A stretch of 64,000 bases of DNA from Polycyclovorans algicola TG408 (lineage in GTDB: Bacteria > Pseudomonadota > Gammaproteobacteria > Nevskiales > Nevskiaceae), in contig NZ_JOMH01000001.1 in the NCBI RefSeq assembly GCF_000711245.1, positions 1,234,830-1,298,829 of the forward strand, in the 5' to 3' direction. The notes under the pieces were generated by a model, which did not search any database, was not told the origin of the DNA, and saw only the letters and a program-made list of their open reading frames with translations. Made by a program: the position numbers and the translations under genes. Positions 49,908-58,141 of this stretch are shown here, in pieces (the stretch's first letter is position 1; each line of letters begins with the position of its first letter).

Positions 49908-52178
49908 ATGGTGAAAACGACTATGACGTGGACGCGTGTGCGTCCGGCAATTCTGGGCCGTGCCATAGGGTGCTGCCTGATGCTCCCACTGGGATATTCG
50001 GTCGCGTCCAGTGAGGACCGCGCGGCGGCTGATGCGGCCATCGCCGACATCGACCAGATGTTTGTCCAGGCGCCTGCACCCACCGCCACAGCGGCGCCAA
50101 CGGCGCCGACCCGCACCGAAGCAGAACGCCAGGACACCATTGAAGTACTCGGGCAGAAGCGCAGCAGCGAAATCGCGCTGGAGCAGGTGCAGTTCGGCAA
50201 CCAGGTGCAGACGGTCACCGCCGAAGAAATTGCCGGCGGCGGTTACACCAACTTCGCCGAAATCTCCCAAGGCCTGATCAAGGGCGCCAACATTGGCTAC
50301 TCACCCGATGAGGGCGAATACACCATCCGGCTCGACGGCGGGGGTGATCGCGATACGCTGGTCACCCTCGACGGCATGCCGCTGTACGACCGGGGCCCGG
50401 GCGTCGAGGACATCTGGGGCGCCACGCTTATCGACCCGCACATGATCGAAACGGTCGAGGTCTTTCGCGGCGGGCAGAGCCTGTATTTCGGCTCGAATGC
50501 CGGCATCGGTCTGGTCAACGTGGTCACCAAAAAGCCCGACGGCACGACCAAGGGCGAGTTTGGCATCAGCTACGGCAGCTTCGACACCCGCGACATCTGG
50601 GGCAATTACACCTTTCCAGTGAACGACTCGGGCACCCATGCGCTGATGTTCTACGGCAGCCGGCAGGGTTCGGAAGGCCCTCAACTGTTCTCGAGAGAAT
50701 CACAGACCGACAACCACCTTGCGACCGGTGGCATCACCGACTTCACCACCTCGCGTGACAGCACCGGCATGAAATATCTGTGGCTGATCGACGACCGCAG
50801 CAGCCTCAATGCCGACCTGATTTATGTGGAGTCGTTTTTTCAAGACACTTTTCCCAACACCACGATTTACGGCCCGACACGGGTGCGAATGCCCGCGTTT
50901 AACCTGCAGTACGACCGCGACTGGAATGGTCCCGTCAGCACGGACGTGAACATTTCGTACCGGCGGCCGACGCTGTTCAACACCAAGTTCGTGCCGCAGG
51001 TGTGCCGTGACCCGGCAGGGTGTCCACAGCCCAGCAACCCGGACAATGTCGTGGCATTTGGCGATGCCACCGGCAACCTCGAACCGCAGGTCAGCCGCGG
51101 TATTGGTGATGAGTCGATTCGCGGTGGCTTTGAAGAACTGGTGGTCACGGTGCTCAACCGCATCCGCTTCAGCGAATCCATCGCGCTGGTGGCTGGCGTG
51201 CAGTCAACCAATTACCGCGACGTGTCCGATGCCCGCGTCACCATCGACGACGATGTGGTTTCGAGTAACGCGCTGATTGCCGACCTGCAGCTCAACCCCA
51301 GTTTCAGCCCGGGCACGTCGGTGTCGGTCGCCGTGCGGTTTGAAAACGAAGCGTCATTCGGCAACGAAACGCTGGGCAAATTTGGCCTGCGGCACACCAT
51401 GGGCAACGGCTTTTACCTGCGCGCCAACGGTGGCACCTCGTTCAGCCTGCCGCGCACCAACGAGCTGTTCTTCGACAGCGAGACGGTGATCGGCAACCCG
51501 GATCTGAAACCGGAAAAAACCGAAACCCTGAACTTCGGTGGCGGCTTCGAGCGCGAGCTCAACGGTCGGGTGCTGGCACTGGATATCGGCGGCTTCATGA
51601 CCGATGTCAAAGACCGGATCGAGACGACCCAGGGGTTGACCCCCAACACCCGGTTCAACAATGACGCGGTCACCGAAATTCGCGGTTGGGTGGTCGACGC
51701 CCAGTATCAGTTCAACGACAACTGGTCGGCGTCGGCCAGCTATACCCGCACCGATGCAGAGCTTGAAGGCAGCAACCGTCAGATCAACGCCACGCCGGTC
51801 TCGGTGGCCACCGGCACCCTGCGCTACCGAAGCGACTCGGATCGCTGGCACGTCACCTTGCTACCGCGTCTGCAGGGTGATGAATTCATCCAGGCCCCGG
51901 CGGTTAGTGGCCTGCCCGATCTCAACTACGGCGACTGGTTCGCGGTCGACGGCAGCGTGCAGTACTGGCTGGGCAACGACCGCCAGCACCGCCTGCAGCT
52001 GCGCGTCGCCAACTTGCTCGACGAGGAATACGGCCAGCGCGGCGCCTTTGGCAACCAGTTCTACGGCTCGGCCTTCATTCGCGGCGAGTTCACCAACCAG
52101 GACCCCGAGTACTTCTACCCCTATGTCTTCCAGGCCAAGAAGCGCAGCTTTTTCGTGACCTACAGCACCACGTTCTGA
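49908..52178 (+). CDS. TonB-dependent outer-membrane receptor
   Basis: 756 residues from ATG 49908 (GGGGA 6 nt upstream). A signal peptide (AIGCCLMLPLGYSVASS) is followed by a TonB box candidate (DTIEVLG, about 80-86), a plug domain (QVQTVTAEEIAGGGYTNFAEISQ, then IRLDGGGDRDTLVTLDGMPLYDRGPG and IETVEVFRGGQSLYFGSNAGIGLVNVVTKKP) and a 22-strand barrel ending YSTTF with C-terminal Phe. It imports a scarce ligand using TonB energy. A PHP hydrolase gene follows after 29 nt and a Phn-type importer is downstream, so the ligand may be phosphorus-containing; siderophore-like ligands are not excluded. Confidence 0.9.
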   Translation: MVKTTMTWTRVRPAILGRAIGCCLMLPLGYSVASSEDRAAADAAIADIDQMFVQAPAPTATAAPTAPTRTEAERQDTIEVLGQKRSSEIALEQVQFGNQVQTVTAEEIAGGGYTNFAEISQGLIKGANIGYSPDEGEYTIRLDGGGDRDTLVTLDGMPLYDRGPGVEDIWGATLIDPHMIETVEVFRGGQSLYFGSNAGIGLVNVVTKKPDGTTKGEFGISYGSFDTRDIWGNYTFPVNDSGTHALMFYGSRQGSEGPQLFSRESQTDNHLATGGITDFTTSRDSTGMKYLWLIDDRSSLNADLIYVESFFQDTFPNTTIYGPTRVRMPAFNLQYDRDWNGPVSTDVNISYRRPTLFNTKFVPQVCRDPAGCPQPSNPDNVVAFGDATGNLEPQVSRGIGDESIRGGFEELVVTVLNRIRFSESIALVAGVQSTNYRDVSDARVTIDDDVVSSNALIADLQLNPSFSPGTSVSVAVRFENEASFGNETLGKFGLRHTMGNGFYLRANGGTSFSLPRTNELFFDSETVIGNPDLKPEKTETLNFGGGFERELNGRVLALDIGGFMTDVKDRIETTQGLTPNTRFNNDAVTEIRGWVVDAQYQFNDNWSASASYTRTDAELEGSNRQINATPVSVATGTLRYRSDSDRWHVTLLPRLQGDEFIQAPAVSGLPDLNYGDWFAVDGSVQYWLGNDRQHRLQLRVANLLDEEYGQRGAFGNQFYGSAFIRGEFTNQDPEYFYPYVFQAKKRSFFVTYSTTF

Positions 52179-52207
52179 TCGGCACCCGGACGCCACAGGA
52201 GAACCTC

Positions 52208-53596
52208 ATGAAACGGACTCAAACGCTCATCGCGCTCGCCTTGCTCTGCCCCACGCTGCTTTGGGCGCACGGCAGCCACACACCGCCAGCCACCGGGACG
52301 GCACCCGGTTTGTACTTCAAGGAAATTCGCGGCAATTACCACGCCGGCGAGGCGCGCTGGTGGAAGGGCAACACCCACACCCACACGTGGTGGAGCGACG
52401 GCGACAGCCCGCCCGAAAACGTCGCCGCGTGGTATCGCGAAAATGGCTACCAGTTTCTGGTGCTCAGCGATCACAACCGGATGCAGGAACACGCAATCGC
52501 GCGCGGCACCCTGGCGCTGCATTACACGCAGTGGTACCCAATTGAAGACGACACCCGACGCGATGCGCTGGCGATCTACCGTGAACGCTTTGGTGACGAC
52601 TGGGTCCAGACCCGCACCACCGAGGCCGGTGTCACTGAGGTGCGGCTGAAGACGCTGGATGAGTTTCGTCACCTGTTCGAGGCGCCGGGCGAGTTTGCCT
52701 TTGTCAAAGGCGAAGAAATCACCGACCGCTTCGAGTCACACCCCTTCCACATGAATGCGGTCAACAACCAGGATCTGATCGAACCCCGCGGCGGCAACAC
52801 GCCCACCGAGGTCATGCAGAACAACCTCAACGCGGTGCTCGACCAAGGCGTGCGCCACGGCCGCGAGGTGCTGGCGCACATCAACCACCCCAACTTCCGC
52901 TACGCCATCACGGTCGAAGACATCCTGCCGCTGCGTTACCGGACGGGCGAGGGTTACTTCGAGCTTTACAACGGTCACCACGGCGTCGAGAACTACGGTG
53001 ACGCGCACCGCATGGGGCTGGAAAAAATGTGGGATGTGCTGCTCGCCAAACGGATCGCTGAAGGTGATGGAGCGCTGATGTACGGCATCGCCAACGACGA
53101 TGCGCATTCCTTCACCCGCTGGTCGGTGGGGGGCGACTCCAACCCCGGTCGCGGTTGGGTGATGGTGCGCGCCAAGCGTCTGACGCCCGATTCACTGGTT
53201 GCGGCGATGAAGCGCGGGGACTTTTATGCCAGCACTGGCGTCACCCTGGCGACGTTGCAGCAGGGCGCCAACCGGCTGTCTTTGAGCGTCGAGCCAGAAG
53301 ACGGTGTCGAGTACGTGATCGAGTTCATCGGCACCCGGGACGGCGCTGACCTTGAGGGCCGTGAGGTTCGCGATTTGCCCGGCGACATGGTCGGCCGCGC
53401 GTTGCTGCGCTACAGCGACGACATCGGCGTGGTGCTCAAGACGGTGCGCGGCACCGAGGCTGAATACGTCGCCAAGGGCAATGAGCTGTACGTGCGAGCG
53501 CGGGTGCGCTCCAGCCAGCCGCATCCCCATCCGTTCCGCGAAGGCGACACCGAAATGGCTTGGACCCAGCCCCTCAAGGTTCAGGCCAAACGTTAA
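52208..53596 (+). CDS. Exported PHP-domain metallohydrolase (CehA/McbA-like)
   Basis: 462 residues with signal peptide (1-20, ALLCPTLLWA). The PHP motif GNTHTHTWWSDG gives H57 and H59; LVLSDHN gives D88-H89, and GEEIT, HINHPN and NDDAHS supply the remaining metal ligands, so the trinuclear site is complete. A C-terminal beta-rich domain (about 360-462) follows. CehA/McbA proteins hydrolyse carbamate or phosphate-type esters, but many have unknown substrates. It is co-transcribed with the TonB receptor (AGGAGAAC Shine-Dalgarno) and probably acts in the periplasm on what the receptor brings in. Confidence 0.82.
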   Translation: MKRTQTLIALALLCPTLLWAHGSHTPPATGTAPGLYFKEIRGNYHAGEARWWKGNTHTHTWWSDGDSPPENVAAWYRENGYQFLVLSDHNRMQEHAIARGTLALHYTQWYPIEDDTRRDALAIYRERFGDDWVQTRTTEAGVTEVRLKTLDEFRHLFEAPGEFAFVKGEEITDRFESHPFHMNAVNNQDLIEPRGGNTPTEVMQNNLNAVLDQGVRHGREVLAHINHPNFRYAITVEDILPLRYRTGEGYFELYNGHHGVENYGDAHRMGLEKMWDVLLAKRIAEGDGALMYGIANDDAHSFTRWSVGGDSNPGRGWVMVRAKRLTPDSLVAAMKRGDFYASTGVTLATLQQGANRLSLSVEPEDGVEYVIEFIGTRDGADLEGREVRDLPGDMVGRALLRYSDDIGVVLKTVRGTEAEYVAKGNELYVRARVRSSQPHPHPFREGDTEMAWTQPLKVQAKR

Positions 53597-54501
53597 TCGT
53601 CAGCGGCCCCTGCTGCGCCGCTGCGCGTCGCCAGTTCGGCGCGCAGCGGTGCCAGCAAATCCAGAAACGACATCACCAGGCGCGACTTCATGCGCTCGCG
53701 CAGACAGATCACATGGGCATGGCTGTAAGCATTGAAATCAGCGATATCGAGCGGTCGCAGCCGTGCGTCGGGGATGTAGGCGATGTCACTGACCACGCCC
53801 AACCCGATGCCGCAGGCCACCGCTTCGCGCACCGATTCACGACTGCCGATTTCCATCACCGGCTTGATGCGGATGCCCGCTTCGCGCAAGCGGGCATTGA
53901 AGATTTTCTGCGTCGTCGAGCCGGATTCGCGCACCACCATGGCCTGGCCTTCCAGATCGGCAAAGCGCAGCGCGCGGCCCACCAGCGGGTGATCGCGATG
54001 CGCAAATACGCGCAGCGCCTGGCGGCGAAACGGAATGCTTTCGACACGCTCATCCTGCACGTCGTGTACCAGCACGCCGATGTCGACGTGGTAATCGAGG
54101 ATGCGCTCGACCACCTGCGAGGAGTCGCCGACGCTCAGGGTTACGAAGATGCCGGGATAGCGGTTCTGGAACGCAGCCAGCATGCGCATCACGTTGTACG
54201 GTCCCACCGCGCCAATGCGCAGATGACCGCGCTGCACCCCGTGCGCGTCGCTCAGCAGTTCCCGGGCCTCGTCCTCCAACTCGAAAAGCCGGTTGGTCAT
54301 GACCAGCAGCGTCTCGGCGAACTCGGTCAGCACCAGCCGGCGGCCCACCTGCACGAACAACTGCACGCCAAACTGCTTTTCCAGCGCGCTGACGTGCGAC
54401 GACACCGTGGGTTGACTCACCCCCATGGCCTGCGCTGCCGCCGTGCTGCCGCCGCAACGGGCGGTGTAGTGAAACGCCCGAAGGCCGGTAAGAAAGCGCA
54501 T
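53593..54501 (-). CDS. LysR regulator of the aminoethylphosphonate-associated type
   Basis: 302 residues. HTH (LRAFHYTARCGGSTAAAQAMGVSQPTVSSHVSALEKQFG) and effector domain with LFELEDEARELLSDAHGVQRGHLRIGA and EIGSRESVREAVACGIGLGVVS. From memory these resemble LysR proteins linked to aminoethylphosphonate catabolism (TIGR03339). The gene is divergent from the HAD-phnDCE genes and converges with the PHP gene, sharing the palindrome TTAA so that both end in TAA. It probably controls the divergent importer genes. Confidence 0.8.
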   Translation of the reverse strand: MRFLTGLRAFHYTARCGGSTAAAQAMGVSQPTVSSHVSALEKQFGVQLFVQVGRRLVLTEFAETLLVMTNRLFELEDEARELLSDAHGVQRGHLRIGAVGPYNVMRMLAAFQNRYPGIFVTLSVGDSSQVVERILDYHVDIGVLVHDVQDERVESIPFRRQALRVFAHRDHPLVGRALRFADLEGQAMVVRESGSTTQKIFNARLREAGIRIKPVMEIGSRESVREAVACGIGLGVVSDIAYIPDARLRPLDIADFNAYSHAHVICLRERMKSRLVMSFLDLLAPLRAELATRSGAAGAADD

Positions 54502-54602
54502 GACAACTTTGGTCCGCCTCGACGAGTGCGGCGACTAGACCAGAGCTGTTTGTCGTCTTCATGACGGCCCCGTTCCCGAAAACACCGACAACAGGAATGC
54601 TC
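54502..54602. promoter_or_regulatory. Divergent promoter region between the LysR and HAD genes
   Basis: 101 nt separating two divergent starts. Imperfect dyad TTGGTC (near 54508) and GACCAG (near 54537) could be part of a LysR operator, with the activator binding between the divergent genes as is typical. No confident -35/-10 was assigned. Confidence 0.3.
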
Positions 54603-55280
54603 GTGACCCCTGCGCCCCATTTGCGCCACCGCTGCGTGGTGTTTGACCTCGACGGCACGCTGCTCGACACGCGCCCAGCGCTGATCGAAGTCCTCAACCT
54701 GCAGTTGCAAGAAATGGGACGCGCGCGGGTCGATGCAAGTCGTTTGCAGCACGCCATGCATCTGGGTCTGGGCGCGATGCTGCACGACGCGCTGGATGAC
54801 ACCGGCCCGCTGCCACCCGCCGAGCAACTTCACGACATGACCGACGCTCTGCGCCATCGTTATTGGCGCGCCGCGCCGCGCCGGGTGCGGCCTTTCCCGG
54901 GGACGGTCGCACTGCTGGACGCTCTGCAGGCCGCAGGATTGTGGCTCGCGGTGTGCAGTAATCAGGACGAAGCCAGTGTGCGCGTCCTGCTCGACATGTT
55001 TGGACTGCGGCGCTACTTCCGCGAGGTGTTGGGCGGTGACAGCTTCGTCGCCCGCAAGCCCGATCCGATGCCACTGCGCTGGCTGATGACCTGCGCCCAC
55101 TGCTCGCCCGAGGCCACGGTGATGGTCGGTGACAGCGCGCTGGACGCCGAATGCGCGCAACGTGCCGGCGCCGCTGCCGTGCTCATGGCCCACGGCTACG
55201 GCGGTGACGGCATTCGTGTGCCGCACACCCGGCTCGACGACTTCACCGCCCTGCGCGCTTGGTTGCTCGATGCGTCGTGA
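54603..55280 (+). CDS. HAD phosphatase, phosphoglycolate phosphatase-like
   Basis: 225 residues from GTG 54603, with AGGA 6 nt upstream; an in-frame ATG at 54561 lacks a ribosome site. Motif I VVFDLDGTLLDT, a helical C1 cap, motif II VCSNQDE, motif III lysine in ARKPDP and motif IV MVGDSALDAECA are intact, as in Gph. The cap lysine that marks phosphonoacetaldehyde hydrolase (PhnX) is not evident. Substrate may be a phosphorylated product of the imported compound, or simply a housekeeping phosphate ester. First gene of the operon divergent from the LysR gene. Confidence 0.85.
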   Translation: MTPAPHLRHRCVVFDLDGTLLDTRPALIEVLNLQLQEMGRARVDASRLQHAMHLGLGAMLHDALDDTGPLPPAEQLHDMTDALRHRYWRAAPRRVRPFPGTVALLDALQAAGLWLAVCSNQDEASVRVLLDMFGLRRYFREVLGGDSFVARKPDPMPLRWLMTCAHCSPEATVMVGDSALDAECAQRAGAAAVLMAHGYGGDGIRVPHTRLDDFTALRAWLLDAS

Positions 55281-55392
55281 CAAGCAACACATCGAGAAAA
55301 TCTATGGGTTGCTGCCCACTGGCGCGTTTTCCTTCACCAGCCTGTCACGGCGGCGCCCTAGGCTGGCCGCTCGCTTGTTCAAGGATGCCTCG

Positions 55393-56328
55393 ATGCGCCG
55401 CTTCTACACCGACCTGTGCAGTGTGCTGGCTGTGCTGTTGACGCTTGCGCTGACCCCGGCACCCGCCCAATCACGCGGCGCTGAAGATGACCCGCTACGG
55501 GTGATGCTGATCCCGGCAGACGGCGGCACCGCCAGCGGCACGCTCGCCGACTTTCGCCCGCTGTTCACCGCCGTGTCGCGCGACACCGGCCTGTACTTTG
55601 ATCTGCGCGTGGGGCAGAGCTATGCCGCGGTCATTGAGGCAATGAAGGGGGGGCAGATCGACCTCGCTTGGTTTGGCCCGGTGGCTTACGTGCAGGCCCG
55701 CGAAGCCGGCGCCGCCGAACTGCTGGCGGTGTCGGTGCTCGACGGCGAGTCGGTTTACTACGCCGGCATTTTCGTCGCCCGCGACAGTCCGCTGACCTCG
55801 ATTGAGGATCTGCGCGGCAAGGCCGTGTCCTTTGGCGACATCAACTCCGGGTCCAGCTTCACCTATCAGGTGGCGATGATGCTCGACGCCGGCCTCGACC
55901 CGGCACGAGACCTGGGCGCGATCCGCCTCACCGGCAGCCACGCCGCCAGCCTGTCCGCGCTGGCCGAAGGGCTGGTGGATGCGGCCTGCCTGAGCTTTGA
56001 GTCCTACGTGCGCGCGGTGAACAACGGCGTCATCGCCCCCGATGCGTTTCGTGTGCTGGCGCGCAGCGATGCCATTCCCAACCCGCCGCTGGCGCTGCAC
56101 ACCGGCCTGCCTGACGCGCTCAAATCGCGACTGCGCGATGCCTTCGGTCGGGTGCATGAAGCGACCGGCATCACACCGCAAATGGTGCGTGGCTACGGTG
56201 GCAAGCGCGTCGACCGCTACGACGCGCAATTTCCCGAGTCGGCCTTCGACCGCCCGGCGCGCACCCTGGGCGGCATCAGCGACGACGTGCGTACCGCGCT
56301 GCTGCGCAAGGCCGGTCGCGCGCCATGA
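55393..56328 (+). CDS. phnD: Phosphonate/phosphite ABC transporter substrate-binding protein PhnD
   Basis: 311 residues from ATG 55393 (AAGGA 7 nt upstream). Signal peptide (LCSVLAVLLTLALTPAPAQS), then the PhnD fold: LRVMLIPADGG, YFDLRVGQSYAAVIEAMKGGQIDLAWFGPVAYV and GKAVSFGDINSGSSFTYQVAMMLDAGLDP. Periplasmic binding protein for a phosphonate, phosphite or related oxyanion; the exact ligand cannot be read. The 112-nt gap after the HAD gene may contain an extra promoter. Confidence 0.88.
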   Translation: MRRFYTDLCSVLAVLLTLALTPAPAQSRGAEDDPLRVMLIPADGGTASGTLADFRPLFTAVSRDTGLYFDLRVGQSYAAVIEAMKGGQIDLAWFGPVAYVQAREAGAAELLAVSVLDGESVYYAGIFVARDSPLTSIEDLRGKAVSFGDINSGSSFTYQVAMMLDAGLDPARDLGAIRLTGSHAASLSALAEGLVDAACLSFESYVRAVNNGVIAPDAFRVLARSDAIPNPPLALHTGLPDALKSRLRDAFGRVHEATGITPQMVRGYGGKRVDRYDAQFPESAFDRPARTLGGISDDVRTALLRKAGRAP

Positions 56329-57089
56329 GTGAGCCCCTGCTGCGCATCGAAGGGCTGGGTCTGCGCCATCCTGACGGCACGCAAGCCCTGGACGCGCTGA
56401 ACCTGACCGTGCCGCGCGGCCAGTTCTGCGTGGTGCTGGGACCGTCTGGCAGCGGCAAGTCGTCGCTGCTGCGGCTGATCAACGGGTTGGCAAGGCCCTC
56501 GGCGGGCGCCATCTGGCTGGACGGCACGCGGCTGCGGCCCGGTGACTTGCGCACGCGCGGCCGGTCCATCGCAACCATTCACCAAAGCGTTGACTTGGTG
56601 CCGCGCCTGAGCGTGCTCGGCAACGTCCTGGCGGGGTCGCTGGCGACGATGCCGCTTTGGCGTGCGCTGCCGGGGTATTTCGGGCTTGTCCAGCAGCGCC
56701 GGGCCTGCGCACTGCTCGCCGAAGTGGGACTGGACGAGCGCCAGCTGTATCGCCGCGCCGCCGAGCTGTCGGGCGGCCAGCAGCAACGGGTTGGCATTGC
56801 CCGTGCGTTCATGGCTGCACCGCAGTTGGTGCTCGCCGACGAGCCGGTGGCGAGTCTTGATCCCCGCATCAGCGACGACATTCTCGCCTTGCTGCGCGAC
56901 GCCGCACATCGTCATGGCGCCAGCGTGCTGTGCAGCCTGCATCAGGTGGAACTCGCGCAGCGCTTCGCCGACCGGATCATCGGCCTGCGTGACGGTCGCT
57001 TATTGTGGGACCGCAAGCCCGATGCTTTGGGCGCTGACACCTTGGCGGCGCTCTACGCCGGCATCGCGCCCGCCGAGTTGGCGGCATGA
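56325..57089 (+). CDS. phnC: Phosphonate-type ABC transporter ATP-binding protein PhnC
   Basis: 254 residues. Walker A GPSGSGKSS (39-47), Q-loop TIHQSVDLVPRL, signature LSGGQQQRVGIARAF, Walker B LVLADEPVASLDP and switch histidine in CSLHQVELA. The motif layout matches PhnC. Overlaps phnD and phnE by 4 nt, so the importer subunits are coupled. Confidence 0.92.
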   Translation: MSEPLLRIEGLGLRHPDGTQALDALNLTVPRGQFCVVLGPSGSGKSSLLRLINGLARPSAGAIWLDGTRLRPGDLRTRGRSIATIHQSVDLVPRLSVLGNVLAGSLATMPLWRALPGYFGLVQQRRACALLAEVGLDERQLYRRAAELSGGQQQRVGIARAFMAAPQLVLADEPVASLDPRISDDILALLRDAAHRHGASVLCSLHQVELAQRFADRIIGLRDGRLLWDRKPDALGADTLAALYAGIAPAELAA

Positions 57090-58093
57090 ACCCCCATACG
57101 AAGCCGGTGACCGATTGGGCCCTGCGGCCGTGGCTGCGCCCCTCCACCGTGGTGCTGCTGTTCGTTGCGCTGCTGATCGCCGGGTGGTCGGCGCAGCGCA
57201 CCGAGATGGACCACATGTTGGTCATGAGCGCCCAAGCCATCGCCGCCGGGTTGGGGTCGGGTGAGCCCTCGCAGGTGGCCGACGGCTTCGCCCGTATCGG
57301 CGGCAATCTGCTGCCGCTGCAAGTCTCGGAAACCACTGAGCTCTCACGGCTGCAGGATTTTGACCGTGAGGACTTGCCATGGGGCGCGCGTCTCGAAACG
57401 CGCAGCGTCATCGAGCGGAGGCTCGACCCACAGACCTTGGCGATGACCGAGGTCACGCGCGAGACCGAAGTGCTGGTGCAGCCCTTGGGGTACCTGTGGC
57501 ACGTGCTCGCGCTGATGGTCGAAACCTTGGAGATCGCAGCATGGGGCACCGTTTTGGCGGTGTTGCTGGGGTTGCCTTTGGCGGTGATCGGCGCAAGCGG
57601 CTACAGCCCGCACCCGCTGGTGTACGGATTGGCGCGCGGGGTGGCGAGTTTTCTGCGTTCGATTCCGGATCTGATCAGCGCGCTATTCCTGGTGTTGGCC
57701 TTCGGCTTCGGACCCATTGCCGGCGTGCTGGCCTTGGGGCTGCACACCGCAGGGTTCCTCGGCAAGTTTTTCGCCGAAGACATCGAGAACGCCCCGCGCG
57801 GGCCGCAGGACGCACTACGCGCCACCGGGGCCGGACGGCTCAAGGTGTTGCGATTTGCGGTCCTGCCGCAGGTGTTGCCCTCGTATCTGGGCTACGGCCA
57901 GTACATTCTGGAGCGCAACATCCGTACCGCCACAGTGATTGGCATCGTCGGCGCCGGCGGCATCGGACAGGAGCTGAAGGGGCGTTTCGAGATGTTCGAC
58001 TTCCCGCACGTCGGCACCATGCTGCTGGTGATTTTTCTCACCGTGGTGGCGCTTGAAATCATCACGGGTCGCCTGCGTGCCAGGGTGTTGTGA
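57086..58093 (+). CDS. phnE: Phosphonate-type ABC transporter permease PhnE with long periplasmic insertion
   Basis: 335 residues, longer than the usual roughly 260-280. The first membrane helix (about 17-34) is followed by a soluble stretch of about 95 residues (SAQAIAAGLGSGEPSQVADG onward) before the second helix near residue 135. The core permease then has five or six helices with the coupling (EAA) loop NAPRGPQDALRATGAGRLKVLRFAVLPQVLP and IVGAGGIGQELKGRF. It is the membrane channel partner of PhnC. Overlaps phnC by 4 nt. Confidence 0.9.
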   Translation: MNPHTKPVTDWALRPWLRPSTVVLLFVALLIAGWSAQRTEMDHMLVMSAQAIAAGLGSGEPSQVADGFARIGGNLLPLQVSETTELSRLQDFDREDLPWGARLETRSVIERRLDPQTLAMTEVTRETEVLVQPLGYLWHVLALMVETLEIAAWGTVLAVLLGLPLAVIGASGYSPHPLVYGLARGVASFLRSIPDLISALFLVLAFGFGPIAGVLALGLHTAGFLGKFFAEDIENAPRGPQDALRATGAGRLKVLRFAVLPQVLPSYLGYGQYILERNIRTATVIGIVGAGGIGQELKGRFEMFDFPHVGTMLLVIFLTVVALEIITGRLRARVL

Positions 58094-58141
58094 GCCGGGG
58101 GGGGGCGGGTGCAGGACGTCGCAGCGTTATAATTCGGGGTT

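Noticed and set aside
54603-55280. HAD protein as phosphonoacetaldehyde hydrolase (PhnX)
   Set aside because: The nucleophile motif is the Gph type DLDGTLLDT rather than the PhnX type, and no cap lysine in the PhnX context is seen.
55281-55392. Possible Pho box (CTGTCAC at about 55341) ahead of phnD
   Set aside because: Only one half-site resembles the PhoB consensus and the second repeat at 11-bp spacing is absent, so phosphate control cannot be claimed from sequence.
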